Assembly (NCBI RefSeq): GCF_003259375.1
Contig: NZ_QLLN01000003.1
Coordinates: 672,955 to 736,954 of the forward strand
Length of the DNA: 64,000 nt
Source: Arenibacter echinorum
Lineage (GTDB): Bacteria; Bacteroidota; Bacteroidia; Flavobacteriales; Flavobacteriaceae
Reading direction: 5' to 3'
How positions within the stretch are numbered: position 1 is the first letter of the stretch; each line of letters opens with the position of its first letter. Of this stretch, positions 1 to 8,086 are shown in pieces. The translations under genes and the position numbers were made by a program. The notes under the pieces were generated by a model. That model searched no databases, was not told where the DNA came from, and worked only from the letters and a program-made list of their open reading frames with translations.

Positions 1-535
1 GGTAAATCTCTCCATTGTGCTTTTCGTTCAGCAAGGCAGCTACAGCCACATCGGCAATGTCATCCGTATCCACATAGGGAACTTTAACATCTGCCTGTGG
101 CAAGGCTACAAAGCCCTCCAAAATAGGCTCCAGGAAAAAACTTTCACTAAAATTTTGATTAAACCAACTAGCCCTAACAATAGTATAATCCAGACCAGAG
201 TGGATCACCACTTGTTCACAGAGTTCAGCTTCGCGCTCCCCTTTTCCAGATAAGAGCACTACCTTTTTCACGCCCGATTGTTTGGCTTTTCTGATCAGTT
301 CCTCTATTGCCTCCAAAGCTCCCGGAACTGCTAGGTCTGGTTGAAAGGTGATATAAACCTTGTCTATCCCTTTCAAGCTCTCTGACCATGTTTCTGGTTG
401 TTCCCAATCAAAGGCCGGGGAAGCCGATCTGGAACCTATCCTGACCTTATGGCCCGCCTTAATTAATCTATTTACTACTTTGCGGCCCGTTTTTCCGGTA
501 CCGCCGATGACTAAAATATTACTCCTGTTTTTCAT
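1..535 (-). CDS. NmrA-like NAD(P)-binding protein (C-terminus cut by window edge)
   Basis: This reading frame runs leftward off the window, so the C-terminus is missing; about 178 residues are visible. The N-terminus holds a beta strand followed by the Rossmann glycine motif GGTGKTGRKV (about residues 11-20), typical of atypical short-chain dehydrogenases of the NmrA / NAD(P)H-binding family. The stretch VVLLSGKGEREAE and the later YTIVRASWFNQNF segment fit that family, whose members sense or reduce NAD(P)(H)-linked substrates such as quinones. The start is the ATG at 535, since no in-frame upstream codon gives a better N-terminus. It is the last visible gene of a leftward group that begins with an AraC regulator at 2438 and includes two small membrane proteins. 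The substrate is unknown. Confidence 0.85.
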   Translation of the reverse strand, partial: MKNRSNILVIGGTGKTGRKVVNRLIKAGHKVRIGSRSASPAFDWEQPETWSESLKGIDKVYITFQPDLAVPGALEAIEELIRKAKQSGVKKVVLLSGKGEREAELCEQVVIHSGLDYTIVRASWFNQNFSESFFLEPILEGFVALPQADVKVPYVDTDDIADVAVAALLNEKHNGEIY

Positions 536-575
536 TTTTATTTGTTTAAAATTATTGTTTAGAATTTGGGGACAT

Positions 576-1085
576 CTATTGAATACTGTTCTTAGCGGCC
601 TGTATTAATGCCAATAGAAGAAAGAGAAAGGAAATAACCGAGGTGATGGTCCTTATAAGGTGCAAACGATTCCATTTTAGTTCGAAGCTTTCCCTCAATT
701 GTCCCAATTCGTTCCTGCTTGCCGTATTCAAATTAACTTTATCCAGCATCTCATTTAAAGGAACGTTCCCGAAAATGGTGACCAGCACTACCCCTAAGAA
801 GTAGGTAGCCGTGGCCAAAACCAATAGCCACATAAGTGTACCCGGACTTCCTTTGAACCAATACAAAGAGATAAACCCTAGTATGGAAGGACCAAAGAAC
901 ACCACAAAGAACAGGGGATTTATTATGGTTCTGTTCATTTGTTGAAAGGACATCAAATAACCCTGGTCATCCAACCTTCCAATTCCAGGGGTAATGGCAT
1001 TGGTCCAAGTGAAGCACAGTCCTGCCGATAGACCGGTCAATATTATCAATACGCTGATCAATATAGTTTCAAGTGTAATATCCAT
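576..1085 (-). CDS. DUF1772 (anthrone oxygenase-like) membrane protein
   Basis: The 169-residue product has four hydrophobic segments (roughly residues 5-25, 52-74, 82-105 and 145-165) and the N-terminal pattern LSAGLCFTWTNAITPGIGRL, which I associate with DUF1772, a family that includes fungal anthrone oxygenase-like proteins. It is an inner-membrane protein; the bacterial function is not established. The gene starts 4 bases after the stop of the upstream small membrane protein and is followed by the NmrA-like gene after 40 bases, so the three are probably co-transcribed. Family assignment is from overall pattern, so moderately sure. Confidence 0.8.
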   Translation of the reverse strand: MDITLETILISVLIILTGLSAGLCFTWTNAITPGIGRLDDQGYLMSFQQMNRTIINPLFFVVFFGPSILGFISLYWFKGSPGTLMWLLVLATATYFLGVVLVTIFGNVPLNEMLDKVNLNTASRNELGQLRESFELKWNRLHLIRTITSVISFLFLLLALIQAAKNSIQ

Positions 1086-1089
1086 GGCC

Positions 1090-1491
1090 TTAATTCTTTA
1101 GAAGTTTAGTTTTTGGGTATACACGGGCATACCAGTACAATACTGATACCAATAAAAACTCGGCCGCTATGATCCAGAATCCCAAGGAGGTAAAAAAGCT
1201 AAAATGACTACCTCCTTTTGGGATTATGAAGAAGGGGACCGTGATTAAGGCATCCAATATAACAGCAGTCAATAACATGGTTTGCCCCACCAGATATCCA
1301 TGGGTTTGAAGGTCCTTCTTGTAGTAGAAAGTACAGCCCAACCAGACCAGTGGAATAACCACAACAAACAATACAAGATTTGCCTGTGCATCTTTATTTT
1401 CCAAGATGGGTACATAGTAAGAAACCGAATAAAAAAGGATGGCAATAATCCAAATGACTATACCAATAAGTAGTGCACGTTTAATTTTCAT
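1090..1491 (-). CDS. Small four-helix membrane protein (DUF5367-like)
   Basis: The 133-residue protein has four predicted transmembrane helices (about residues 7-27, 38-55, 68-90 and 100-122) and almost no extramembrane domain. The motif VVVIPLVWLGCTFYYKK in helix 2 resembles DUF5367-type proteins, but I hold this name loosely. It sits 92 bases downstream of the AraC regulator and 4 bases upstream of the DUF1772 gene. The context (AraC, two membrane proteins, NmrA-like oxidoreductase) suggests an inducible redox or stress operon, but nothing in the sequence identifies a substrate. Confidence 0.7.
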   Translation of the reverse strand: MKIKRALLIGIVIWIIAILFYSVSYYVPILENKDAQANLVLFVVVIPLVWLGCTFYYKKDLQTHGYLVGQTMLLTAVILDALITVPFFIIPKGGSHFSFFTSLGFWIIAAEFLLVSVLYWYARVYPKTKLLKN

Positions 1492-1583
1492 GACTTTTAT
1501 TTTTTAAAGTTACATGCCAAAATTATTGGAGTGCGCTCAGGACGGGTTGTCCCAAATGGAGTAAGATTTGTTCGAAAGGGAAT

Positions 1584-2438
1584 TTACTTGATCTGACTAG
1601 GTCTATAGCCAAACTTTTTTGCGAAGGCGTTGGAAAATGAACTTAGACTATCATAGCCTACGTGCCAGGCAGCTTCCTGTACCGTAGCATCCTGATTGCG
1701 GATCAACTTATGAGCCAAGGTCAATCGTTCGTTTTGAAGGTATTTGAACACGGGAACGCCAAAATATGCTTTAAAGTCTTTTTTTAATTTAAAGGTGTTT
1801 AACCCTATTTGTTTGGAAAGTTCACTTAGGGAAGGAGGGTTATCAATATTTTCCAATAAGATATCTTTGGCCCAATTGAGTTTACTGCGTTCCTGGGGAT
1901 TTATTTTTTCTGTTTTTAAGCTGGCCAATTGACCAAAAAAATGGGAAAGCAAAGTTGTTATCTGACTTCGGAAAAACATCATTTTGGTTTTTCCCTCATA
2001 TTTAATATTGAATAAGCCATCTACAATGGCTTGCATTTCCGGGGTCATAATGAAATGGGGACCTTCCACATAATGATCGGAGGGATTGACCAGCTCTCCC
2101 AACATATCTCCGAATAACTCCCCCTCTTGGTTGGGAAGTTTATCCAATGCTTTTATAGAGGTGGCTATAACCAAGCATTCCAATGGCTTGGCGGAGGAGA
2201 CAGTATGTATGAATTCTACTTTATCATCCGCGAAAAAAGAAAGGGCCAAACCCTTGGTATGATTGAAGTCTTTTTGTTTGTCCCCATATTTTACCTTTAA
2301 ATCAACATTACCAGAACCATAAAAAGCAACGGCGATCAAAGGCTCTTCAAAGGAGCATGAATCTATGGTAGCCTCATTTACTTTGGCTTCTTCTACCAAA
2401 ATAATAAAGTCGTTTATATCTATAATATCCCTTGTCAT
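1584..2438 (-). CDS. AraC/XylS-family transcriptional regulator (PchR-like)
   Basis: The 284-residue protein carries a C-terminal AraC-type double helix-turn-helix at about residues 190-284. The first helix pair lies around NPPSLSELSKQIGLN, and the second around TVQEAAWHVGYDSLSSFSNA, followed by the family signature FAKKFGYRPSQ. The N-terminal 150 residues have no cupin motif I recognise and resemble PchR-type sensor regions. It heads a leftward gene set (1491, 1085, 535) and is the obvious candidate to control it. The DNA before its start is AT-rich and shows no clear operator. Confidence 0.9.
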   Translation of the reverse strand: MTRDIIDINDFIILVEEAKVNEATIDSCSFEEPLIAVAFYGSGNVDLKVKYGDKQKDFNHTKGLALSFFADDKVEFIHTVSSAKPLECLVIATSIKALDKLPNQEGELFGDMLGELVNPSDHYVEGPHFIMTPEMQAIVDGLFNIKYEGKTKMMFFRSQITTLLSHFFGQLASLKTEKINPQERSKLNWAKDILLENIDNPPSLSELSKQIGLNTFKLKKDFKAYFGVPVFKYLQNERLTLAHKLIRNQDATVQEAAWHVGYDSLSSFSNAFAKKFGYRPSQIK

Positions 2439-2517
2439 ACAGTTATTAGCGAATTTACAAAATTTTAGATTTTGAATTTTTCACTGCTGTAAGATTCCAA
2501 TAATTTAAAAAAACAAA

Positions 2518-2549
2518 AAATCCAGCCACTTTTGCAAGTAGCCGGATTT
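2518..2549 (-). terminator. Rho-independent terminator of the CotH gene
   Basis: On the minus strand an imperfect hairpin with outer arms AAATCC/GGATTT and inner arm ACTT/AAGT around a TTGC loop is followed by a run of T residues. It lies about 50 bases beyond the CotH-family stop codon and separates that gene from the AraC gene downstream. Confidence 0.65.
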
Positions 2550-2601
2550 CGGTCGGGGGAACAACAAAATTAATCAACCTGACGGTTCATCAACATAAAA
2601 A

Positions 2602-4047
2602 CTAATCGTTCAAATAATTATTTACTGCTGTAGCACGAGCGCTAACGTGACTATTTAACTGACTAATGGCCACCTGAAAATCCGAACTGGAACTTAGAAA
2701 TGAATACCCGGAAACTTCAAGGTTGGCATAAGGTTCTACCAATGCCGAATAAGTTGCATATTTGGATTGCATAGTACTCACGTTAAAGGCATTGTCGACC
2801 ACATCCCTTACATATGCGTCATATTGTGCCCTATAGGTGGCATCCTCATACAAATATCCTATTAATGGCCATTGGGTATGATTTAGATCTGAAAAATCCA
2901 AAGCCAATGCCCCTTCCCTATTACCATTTTGCAAAGCCTCATTATTATCCCATGGAATCCATGATAATTTTTCCGTATCGGGATTATTGTACAGATAATA
3001 ATTATGCGTCATTCTACCATAAGTATCCCAATTTTGAATTACGGTATTTACAGCCAAATATTTCAAAAAGGTATCAGTGTCAAAAACACTTTCCAAATTG
3101 GCACGCCAGGTTTCGGGATCCGTTGTTCTATCCGCTGCATGCAAAGCCGTAAAGACACTTTGTATATCGCTAAAATCGGCTTCATCTTCATTGGTCTTCT
3201 TTACAAATACATCTTCGGTGAAGGTACCCTGTGCAAAACTGGCACCGGTGCCATCAGGTTTGTATAAATTACCATCATTATCCGAAAACTGGGTATCTAT
3301 TACCGTGTCATCCACTTCTTCTACCAAAGTATATACTCCAAAATATTGGGGTCCATCGCCATGATCCACGTAAACGGCATAAAATGCGGCGTGTGAACTG
3401 GCTATACCGGCATCCCTGAAAACATCGGTAGCCACCTTTTCCCTTAGCATGGATTTGTCATTGTAGTTATTTTTCAAACTCAATTTCTTAAATCCATAAA
3501 AACGTTGATTGTCTATTTGGGGATATTGATCTTCAAATTCATCAAAATCAAGCTTAAATGATAATTTTAGGATACCACTGCTCCAGCTAGACTGTAAACT
3601 GGAGTTGCCTTTAAAGCGCACTCCAACCCTGTACCATTCCTTGCCGTTGTACAACACCTCTCCGGGTACAAAAATAGGATCCTCATCGACCTCTACCAAT
3701 CCTCCTCCACCAGGACCTCCACTACCACCAAACGCCCCATATAGTGACGTCATATCATCCAACATACTCTGCCAACGCTCTTCTGTGATGACAATATCCA
3801 TACGCTTTACAGCCTCATCCTCAAAAACTTCATCAAAATTTGGATCGGCCGATTTGCTATGCGTATCATCGGTCCAGTCCACGGCTTCAAAATCGGTGTC
3901 GGAATAGGTTTCTACATAAGTTTCACTTTCTGTTACCACTTCCCCCTCTTCCTCTACTGCCGTATTTTCTACCGCATCGTTGGAGCAGGAAAACACCAAC
4001 AATAATTGCATCATTAATAAAAACAATAAGTTTACTTTTCTCATCAT
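2602..4047 (-). CDS. CotH-kinase-family secreted lipoprotein
   Basis: The 481-residue product starts with a lipoprotein signal peptide ending in a lipobox (LLVFSCSND, Cys about residue 21), followed by an acidic linker rich in Glu and Thr. The rest matches the CotH kinase family (spore-coat-type protein kinases and their bacterial relatives). The VRFKGNSSLQSSW segment (about residue 140) marks the family's entry motif, KKLSLKNNYNDKSMLRE follows, and WIPWDNNEA (about residues 363-371) is the probable metal-binding active-site motif. A glycine-rich loop, GAFGGSGGPGGGG, lies near residue 105. In bacteria outside Firmicutes these proteins are extracellular and their targets are unknown. The gene is monocistronic, with a terminator downstream. 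Its upstream region (4075-4147) resembles one found near 8.2 kb. Confidence 0.88.
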   Translation of the reverse strand: MMRKVNLLFLLMMQLLLVFSCSNDAVENTAVEEEGEVVTESETYVETYSDTDFEAVDWTDDTHSKSADPNFDEVFEDEAVKRMDIVITEERWQSMLDDMTSLYGAFGGSGGPGGGGLVEVDEDPIFVPGEVLYNGKEWYRVGVRFKGNSSLQSSWSSGILKLSFKLDFDEFEDQYPQIDNQRFYGFKKLSLKNNYNDKSMLREKVATDVFRDAGIASSHAAFYAVYVDHGDGPQYFGVYTLVEEVDDTVIDTQFSDNDGNLYKPDGTGASFAQGTFTEDVFVKKTNEDEADFSDIQSVFTALHAADRTTDPETWRANLESVFDTDTFLKYLAVNTVIQNWDTYGRMTHNYYLYNNPDTEKLSWIPWDNNEALQNGNREGALALDFSDLNHTQWPLIGYLYEDATYRAQYDAYVRDVVDNAFNVSTMQSKYATYSALVEPYANLEVSGYSFLSSSSDFQVAISQLNSHVSARATAVNNYLND

Positions 4048-4074
4048 TATATACTTTATAGGACTATTATTACC

Positions 4075-4147
4075 CTACAAAGATGTGGATTGGAACAACA
4101 TGAATTTTAAGGAATCAGTGAATGGCCTATTCTTTTAAGTGAATAAG
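4075..4147. repeat. 73-bp element shared with 8194-8266 (copy 1)
   Basis: This stretch just upstream of the CotH gene aligns without gaps over about 70 positions to 8194-8266, with about 20 mismatches by hand count. Both copies start with C-T-N-C-A-A-A-G and end with TTAAGTGAAT. On the minus strand the left end reads CATCTTTG, a variant of the Bacteroidetes -7 box, so the element probably contains a promoter. It could be a shared regulatory region or a relic of duplication. Confidence 0.55.
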
Positions 4148-4220
4148 GATATTTATTGGGTGAGTAAATTATTGGATCTCCAGAAAAGTGATACGTTGTG
4201 GTACTATTTATAAAAGAGTT

Positions 4221-4358
4221 TTAGGGATACTTGCTCCTAATTGGAATTTGATTTAGAATGGATTCTTCCATCTCCCTGGATTCCCTAATCAAAGCACTTG
4301 CCAAAACGGTGGTTGCATCTATAATTAGGCTATCCTCTCCCAATAGTAGTTTTGCCCA
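4221..4358 (-). other. Possible degraded coding tail, 45 open codons
   Basis: Directly after the restored stop of the broken luciferase-like gene, in the same frame, 45 codons run without a stop to a TAA at 4221. The translation is of normal composition and contains IIDATTVLASALIRESR and SILNQIPIRSKYP. It has no start codon of its own, so it may be the leftover end of a lost gene or chance. I do not recognise the family. Confidence 0.25.
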
Positions 4359-5332
4359 TTATATTTTTGCCGACTTTTTATTCTTTTGAAATTCTGGCAA
4401 TACTTTTTCTGCCAGTCGCTCCAAGGTGCGTTCCATATCATTGGAATTGAACCTTAGATTTATACTAACATGGTTTACACCAATAGTTTTTAAATGATGT
4501 AATAGGTGTTCAAATAATTAGCACCCGTCCTAAAGCCCAAATGAATGGGTTCTGGCCTAAAATCATCGTCTTCTTGAAGATCTACATACATAGGCTGCAT
4601 AAAAGGCTTGTCAAAAATACATGTTTCAGCAACCAGTGCCCGCCACTCCTCAATTCTATATTTCTGTTGTCTTGGGTCTCTGGGGTAATACATCCACCCA
4701 TTGGCGTTTTTGGCATTCCACTCCAAAGACTGCTGACTATAGCCGGTCATCAATAAGGGAATTTTATGGTTTTTGGCTTTTGGAAGTATATCTATATCCC
4801 CTTTTAAAACGCCATAATTTTTGGTTTCCAATTTAGGGTAACTCTGCTGTGACTTACGAATGTATCCAAAGGCCTCCCGAAACAATTCCCCACGGTTCTC
4901 ATATTCGATTCCCATTGCGGGATATTCTTCAGATCTATCGCCTGAAGCCACTCCTAAAAGCAACCTCCCACCTGATAATTGATCTACGGTGGCAGCGGAT
5001 TTTACTACATGTACCGGATGGTGCAATGGCAAAGCGATACTGGAAACACCCAGTGCAATTTTTTTAGTTTTAGCCGCCAAAAATCCTAAATAAGTAAAGG
5101 GATCGTACATTTGGCCCGAATCGCCAAAGGAGGGTACATTAAAGGGTACGTCACGAATCCAAAGGGCCTTGAAGCCCAATTCTTCCAATAATTCCACACG
5201 TTCCAAATGATGCTCCATGGTAGGCATTAAACCTTGATCGTAGTTCTCTATTGGCATTGAAATTCCAATGCTCAGTTCATCGGGTCGGAATACACTATTG
5301 TATGCTTTGTTAATGGGCTCGAAATCCTTCAT
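4359..5332 (-). pseudogene. Luciferase-like flavin oxidoreductase (BA3436 type), frameshifted
   Basis: The frame from 5332 encodes about 278 residues of an LLM-class (luciferase-like) oxidoreductase closely similar to the intact 325-residue paralogue at 7109-8086. Shared stretches include YNSVF, MEHHLERVELLEELGFKALW, RDVPFNVPSFGD and LSGGRLLLGVASGDR. Near the end one A is missing: here the plus strand reads GATGTAATAGG around 4496-4506, where the paralogue reads GATGTAAATAGG. The frame shifts and stops at 4490. Restoring one base reopens the paralogue's C-terminus (VSINLRFNSND and onward) to a TAA at 4359, giving 324 residues. The lost part is the last helices of the TIM barrel. Either this is a recent pseudogene or a sequencing error in an AAA run; the otherwise good conservation means decay, if real, is young. 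Confidence 0.85.
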
Positions 5333-5828
5333 ATGCTTTTCCTTCGGGGGTTAAATTATTCAATTCTATGAATCTGTCCTACAGCTTCATTATTACTCTG
5401 GCACCAGCTACCCTACTTTCTAAGCTGTCCAAAGTACCACTTACCAAAAATAAGTTAGCGAACTATTATCCGGGTTTTAGGCGTTTCCAAGTTGCTGTGC
5501 AATTTTCATACCGTTCCTGGATATTGATAGAACGCCTATCGTATACCCCAAACCATTAATGACCTATAGAACACATATCTACCTAAGTCACAGCCTTGAA
5601 CGGTATAATTACTTGATTGAACTTGAGTATAAGGTTTTTGCCCTTTATGGATATAAAGCATTAAAAGGTTCCAATTTTAATTGGAAATCACAGCATATGG
5701 TGTAAAACAATCCTGCCGTACTTTTTACAAAGATACTAAAAACCAATTTTATAGTAATTTTAAAGGTAGTAAGAATAAAAATTGACCAATAAATTGCACA
5801 TAAGCTAAAAGAGGAGGTAAAAACGTTC
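5333..5828. other. Intergenic region with two degraded gene tails
   Basis: No intact gene is seen here. On the minus strand two short open stretches look like coding C-termini. One runs 5379-5462 and ends LESRVAGARVIMKL-stop; the other runs 5477-5563 and contains NGLGYTIGVLSISRNGMK and ends QQLGNA-stop. Both are bounded upstream by in-frame stops and lack start codons, so they are best read as relics of genes that once preceded the luciferase-like gene. I cannot assign families with confidence. The right part (5640-5828) is AT-rich with no recognisable structure. Confidence 0.3.
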
Positions 5829-5841
5829 TTGACACTGTCAA
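5829..5841. promoter_or_regulatory. Palindromic operator candidate TTGACACTGTCAA
   Basis: A perfect inverted repeat TTGACA-C-TGTCAA lies 47-60 bases upstream of the DoxX start and immediately upstream of its probable -7 box. The size and symmetry fit the binding site of a small winged-helix or TetR-type repressor. No such regulator gene is adjacent, so the binder is unknown. Confidence 0.5.
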
Positions 5842-5867
5842 TATAAATACACCCTCCCACATTTTTA

Positions 5868-5875
5868 TATATTTG
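5868..5875 (+). promoter_or_regulatory. -7 box of the DoxX gene (TATATTTG)
   Basis: TATATTTG matches the Bacteroidetes consensus TAnnTTTG exactly and ends 13 bases before the ATG at 5889, predicting a very short leader. I see no clear TTG -33 element; the palindrome at 5829-5841 occupies that area. Confidence 0.55.
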
Positions 5876-5888
5876 CTACAAAAAAGTA

Positions 5889-6278
5889 ATGAACAATATT
5901 AGTTATTTAATGTTGCGCCTGGCGATAGGGTTAAGCATGTTTGGGCACGGATTGGTACGTTTGCCCAAACTATCGGGTTTTAGTAAATGGATGGTCAAAA
6001 GTTTTGAGGGCTCCATGTTACCGGAGATCATTGTTGTACCCTTTAGTTATGCACTTCCCGTACTTGAACTTTGTGCAGGCCTTCTTTTGCTTATAGGCCT
6101 ATTTACCAGGCAAGCGATTCTTTTGGGAGCGCTGATCATGCTCATGTTGATCTTTGGAACCACTTTAATAGAGAACTGGGCAATATTACCGTCACAACTT
6201 TTCCATGTAGTCTTTTTTGCAGCACTGATGAATTATATTGACGATAATAGCTGGGCATTGGACCTCAAATTAAAATGA
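5889..6278 (+). CDS. DoxX-family membrane protein
   Basis: The 129-residue protein has four transmembrane helices and the DoxX signature: an early LMLRLAIGLSMFGHGLVRLP segment, then ALPVLELCAGLLLLIGLFTR (about residues 56-75). DoxX-type proteins are small integral membrane proteins linked to quinone or thiosulfate oxidation and redox stress; the specific role here is unknown. It is the only rightward gene between the two leftward luciferase-like oxidoreductases and converges on the SDR gene, whose stop is 12 bases away. Confidence 0.85.
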   Translation: MNNISYLMLRLAIGLSMFGHGLVRLPKLSGFSKWMVKSFEGSMLPEIIVVPFSYALPVLELCAGLLLLIGLFTRQAILLGALIMLMLIFGTTLIENWAILPSQLFHVVFFAALMNYIDDNSWALDLKLK

Positions 6279-6290
6279 GCGGACAATTAT

Positions 6291-7112
6291 TTAGGAGACT
6301 AGATTTCCTAAAACTTTATTGGTAACTCCTATAAGTTGTCTTATTTTATCTTGGTCATAAACATCGGGATGTGCCGAGGCAAAAACTCCTCTGTCTTCTC
6401 CCTTATCATTATTAAAATATTTTCCGGAATCGTTATTATACATTTCTGAAATGGCCAGGTCCACTAATAGATTTGCCCCTTTTTCAGCTGGGGCCCAATG
6501 TTGCCCATAGGCTTCATTGGCCATTTTAGTGTTTAACAAGGAACCAGGATTCACTGCAATTACGGTAAGGTCCGGTTCTCTGGCGGCCAGGTCAAAACTC
6601 CACATGGTCAATGCTAATTTGCTCTGTCCATACGTCGTATTTTCGGATTGCCTCTCCATCCCCATCATAACCGACTCTGAAACAGTAGATTGAGCAGCTG
6701 AACTTAAATTAATAATACGTCCTGTTTCCGATTTTTTTAATAGGGGAAGAAGGGCTTTGGTCAACACATAGGGTGCCAGATAATTGACCACTATTCTTAT
6801 ATCCAATCCGTTATTATTGGTAGCTGTCTTGCTCATATAAATTCCGGCATTATTGATCAAAACATCTATTTTGGAAACTTCATTTACAACTTTTTCCGCC
6901 ATTTTGGAAACTGCCTCCAGATCTGAAAAATCGGCTACAAACCCTTTTATTTTTTCATTTTTAGATATGGTTTTAATTTCCGAAATAACACTTAGAAGTT
7001 TTACGGAATTTCTTCCATGTAGATAAATTTCGTGACCTTCCTTGGCCAATTGTATTGCGGCCAGTTTCCCTATGCCGTCGGTGCTTCCCGTGATCAGAAT
7101 GGTTTTTTTCAT
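6291..7112 (-). CDS. Short-chain dehydrogenase/reductase
   Basis: The 273-residue protein is a classical SDR. The cofactor motif TGSTDGIG lies at residues 8-15, the structural NNAG motif near residue 87 (LINNAGIY), and the catalytic Ser (NLSSAAQST) with YGQSK (about residues 160-164) completes the Ser-Tyr-Lys set. The HGRNSVK segment after the second strand favours NADP(H). The start codon overlaps the stop of the upstream luciferase-like oxidoreductase by four bases (ATGA type), so the two are translationally coupled and probably act on one pathway. Relatives are mostly annotated as retinol-dehydrogenase-like; the substrate is unknown. Confidence 0.92.
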   Translation of the reverse strand: MKKTILITGSTDGIGKLAAIQLAKEGHEIYLHGRNSVKLLSVISEIKTISKNEKIKGFVADFSDLEAVSKMAEKVVNEVSKIDVLINNAGIYMSKTATNNNGLDIRIVVNYLAPYVLTKALLPLLKKSETGRIINLSSAAQSTVSESVMMGMERQSENTTYGQSKLALTMWSFDLAAREPDLTVIAVNPGSLLNTKMANEAYGQHWAPAEKGANLLVDLAISEMYNNDSGKYFNNDKGEDRGVFASAHPDVYDQDKIRQLIGVTNKVLGNLVS

Positions 7113-8086
7113 GAGAACGTTATTTCTTTTTTATTCGATTGAAATTCCGGTAATACTTTTTCCGCTAATCGCTCTAAGGTGAGTTCCATATCATTTGAAT
7201 TGAACCTTAGATTTATACTTACATGGTTTACGCCAATAGTTTTTAAATGATGTAAATAGGTATTCAAATAATTAACACCAGTCCTAAAACCCAAATGAAT
7301 GGGTTGTGGTCTAAAATTATCGTCTTCCTGAAGATCCACATATAAAGGTTGCATAAAAGGCTTGTCAAATTCACTTGACTCGGATACCAAAGCCCGCCAT
7401 TCCTCAATTCTGTATTTCTGTTGTCTGGGATCCCTGGGATAGTACATCCACCCATCCGCCTGTTCTGCATTCCACTCCAAGGTTTGCTGGCTAAAACCGG
7501 TCATCAACATGGGAATTTTATGGCTTTTGGCTTTTGGAAGTATATCTATATGCCCTTTTAATTCGCCAAAGTTTTTTGTTTCCAATACAGGAAAACTCTG
7601 CTGTGACTTACGAATGTAATGGAAGGCTTCGCGAAATAACTCCCCGCGATTATCATAATCTATACCCATGGCGGGATATTCGTCAAATCGATCACCAGAA
7701 GCTACCCCTAAAAGCAACCTCCCGCCCGATAATTGATCTATGGTGGCAGCGGATTTCGCCACATGCACCGGATGGTGCAAGGGCAAAGCGATACTGGAAA
7801 CACCCAATGCTATTTTGGACGTCTTGCCCGCCAAAAATCCCAAATAAGTAAATGGATCATACATTTGACCCGCATCGCCAAAGGAAGGCACATTAAAAGG
7901 TACATCCCTAACCCACAATGATTTAAAGCCTAGATCTTCAATAAGTTCTACACGCTCCAAGTGATGCTCCATGGTAGGCAGAAGCCCCTGATCGTAGTTC
8001 TCTATAGGCACTACTATTCCAATGCTCAGTTCTTCAGCTTTGAATACACTGTTGTATGCATTGTTAATGGGTTCGAATTCTCTCAT
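7109..8086 (-). CDS. Luciferase-like (LLM class) flavin-dependent oxidoreductase, BA3436 type
   Basis: The 325-residue protein is an intact bacterial-luciferase-fold TIM barrel. It has the hallmarks of the BA3436 (TIGR03571-type) luciferase-like family: an FEPINNAYNSVF opening, GIVVPIENYDQG, TMEHHLERVELIEDLGF, RDVPFNVPSFGDAGQMYDP and the LSGGRLLLGVASGDR loop. Such enzymes use reduced FMN or F420-like flavins; Bacteroidetes would use FMN. The gene overlaps the SDR downstream by four bases. A close paralogue with a frameshift lies at 4359-5332. The substrate is unknown. Confidence 0.92.
   Translation of the reverse strand: MREFEPINNAYNSVFKAEELSIGIVVPIENYDQGLLPTMEHHLERVELIEDLGFKSLWVRDVPFNVPSFGDAGQMYDPFTYLGFLAGKTSKIALGVSSIALPLHHPVHVAKSAATIDQLSGGRLLLGVASGDRFDEYPAMGIDYDNRGELFREAFHYIRKSQQSFPVLETKNFGELKGHIDILPKAKSHKIPMLMTGFSQQTLEWNAEQADGWMYYPRDPRQQKYRIEEWRALVSESSEFDKPFMQPLYVDLQEDDNFRPQPIHLGFRTGVNYLNTYLHHLKTIGVNHVSINLRFNSNDMELTLERLAEKVLPEFQSNKKEITFS

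Noticed and set aside
3605..3907. A 100-codon open frame on the plus strand inside the CotH gene
   Set aside because: It is antisense to a well-conserved gene, Pro/Ser-rich without family features, and reflects codon bias of the minus-strand gene.
5645..5860. A 71-codon minus-strand open frame before the DoxX gene
   Set aside because: Hydrophobic AT-rich composition, no family pattern and overlap with the promoter and palindrome of the DoxX gene make it unlikely.
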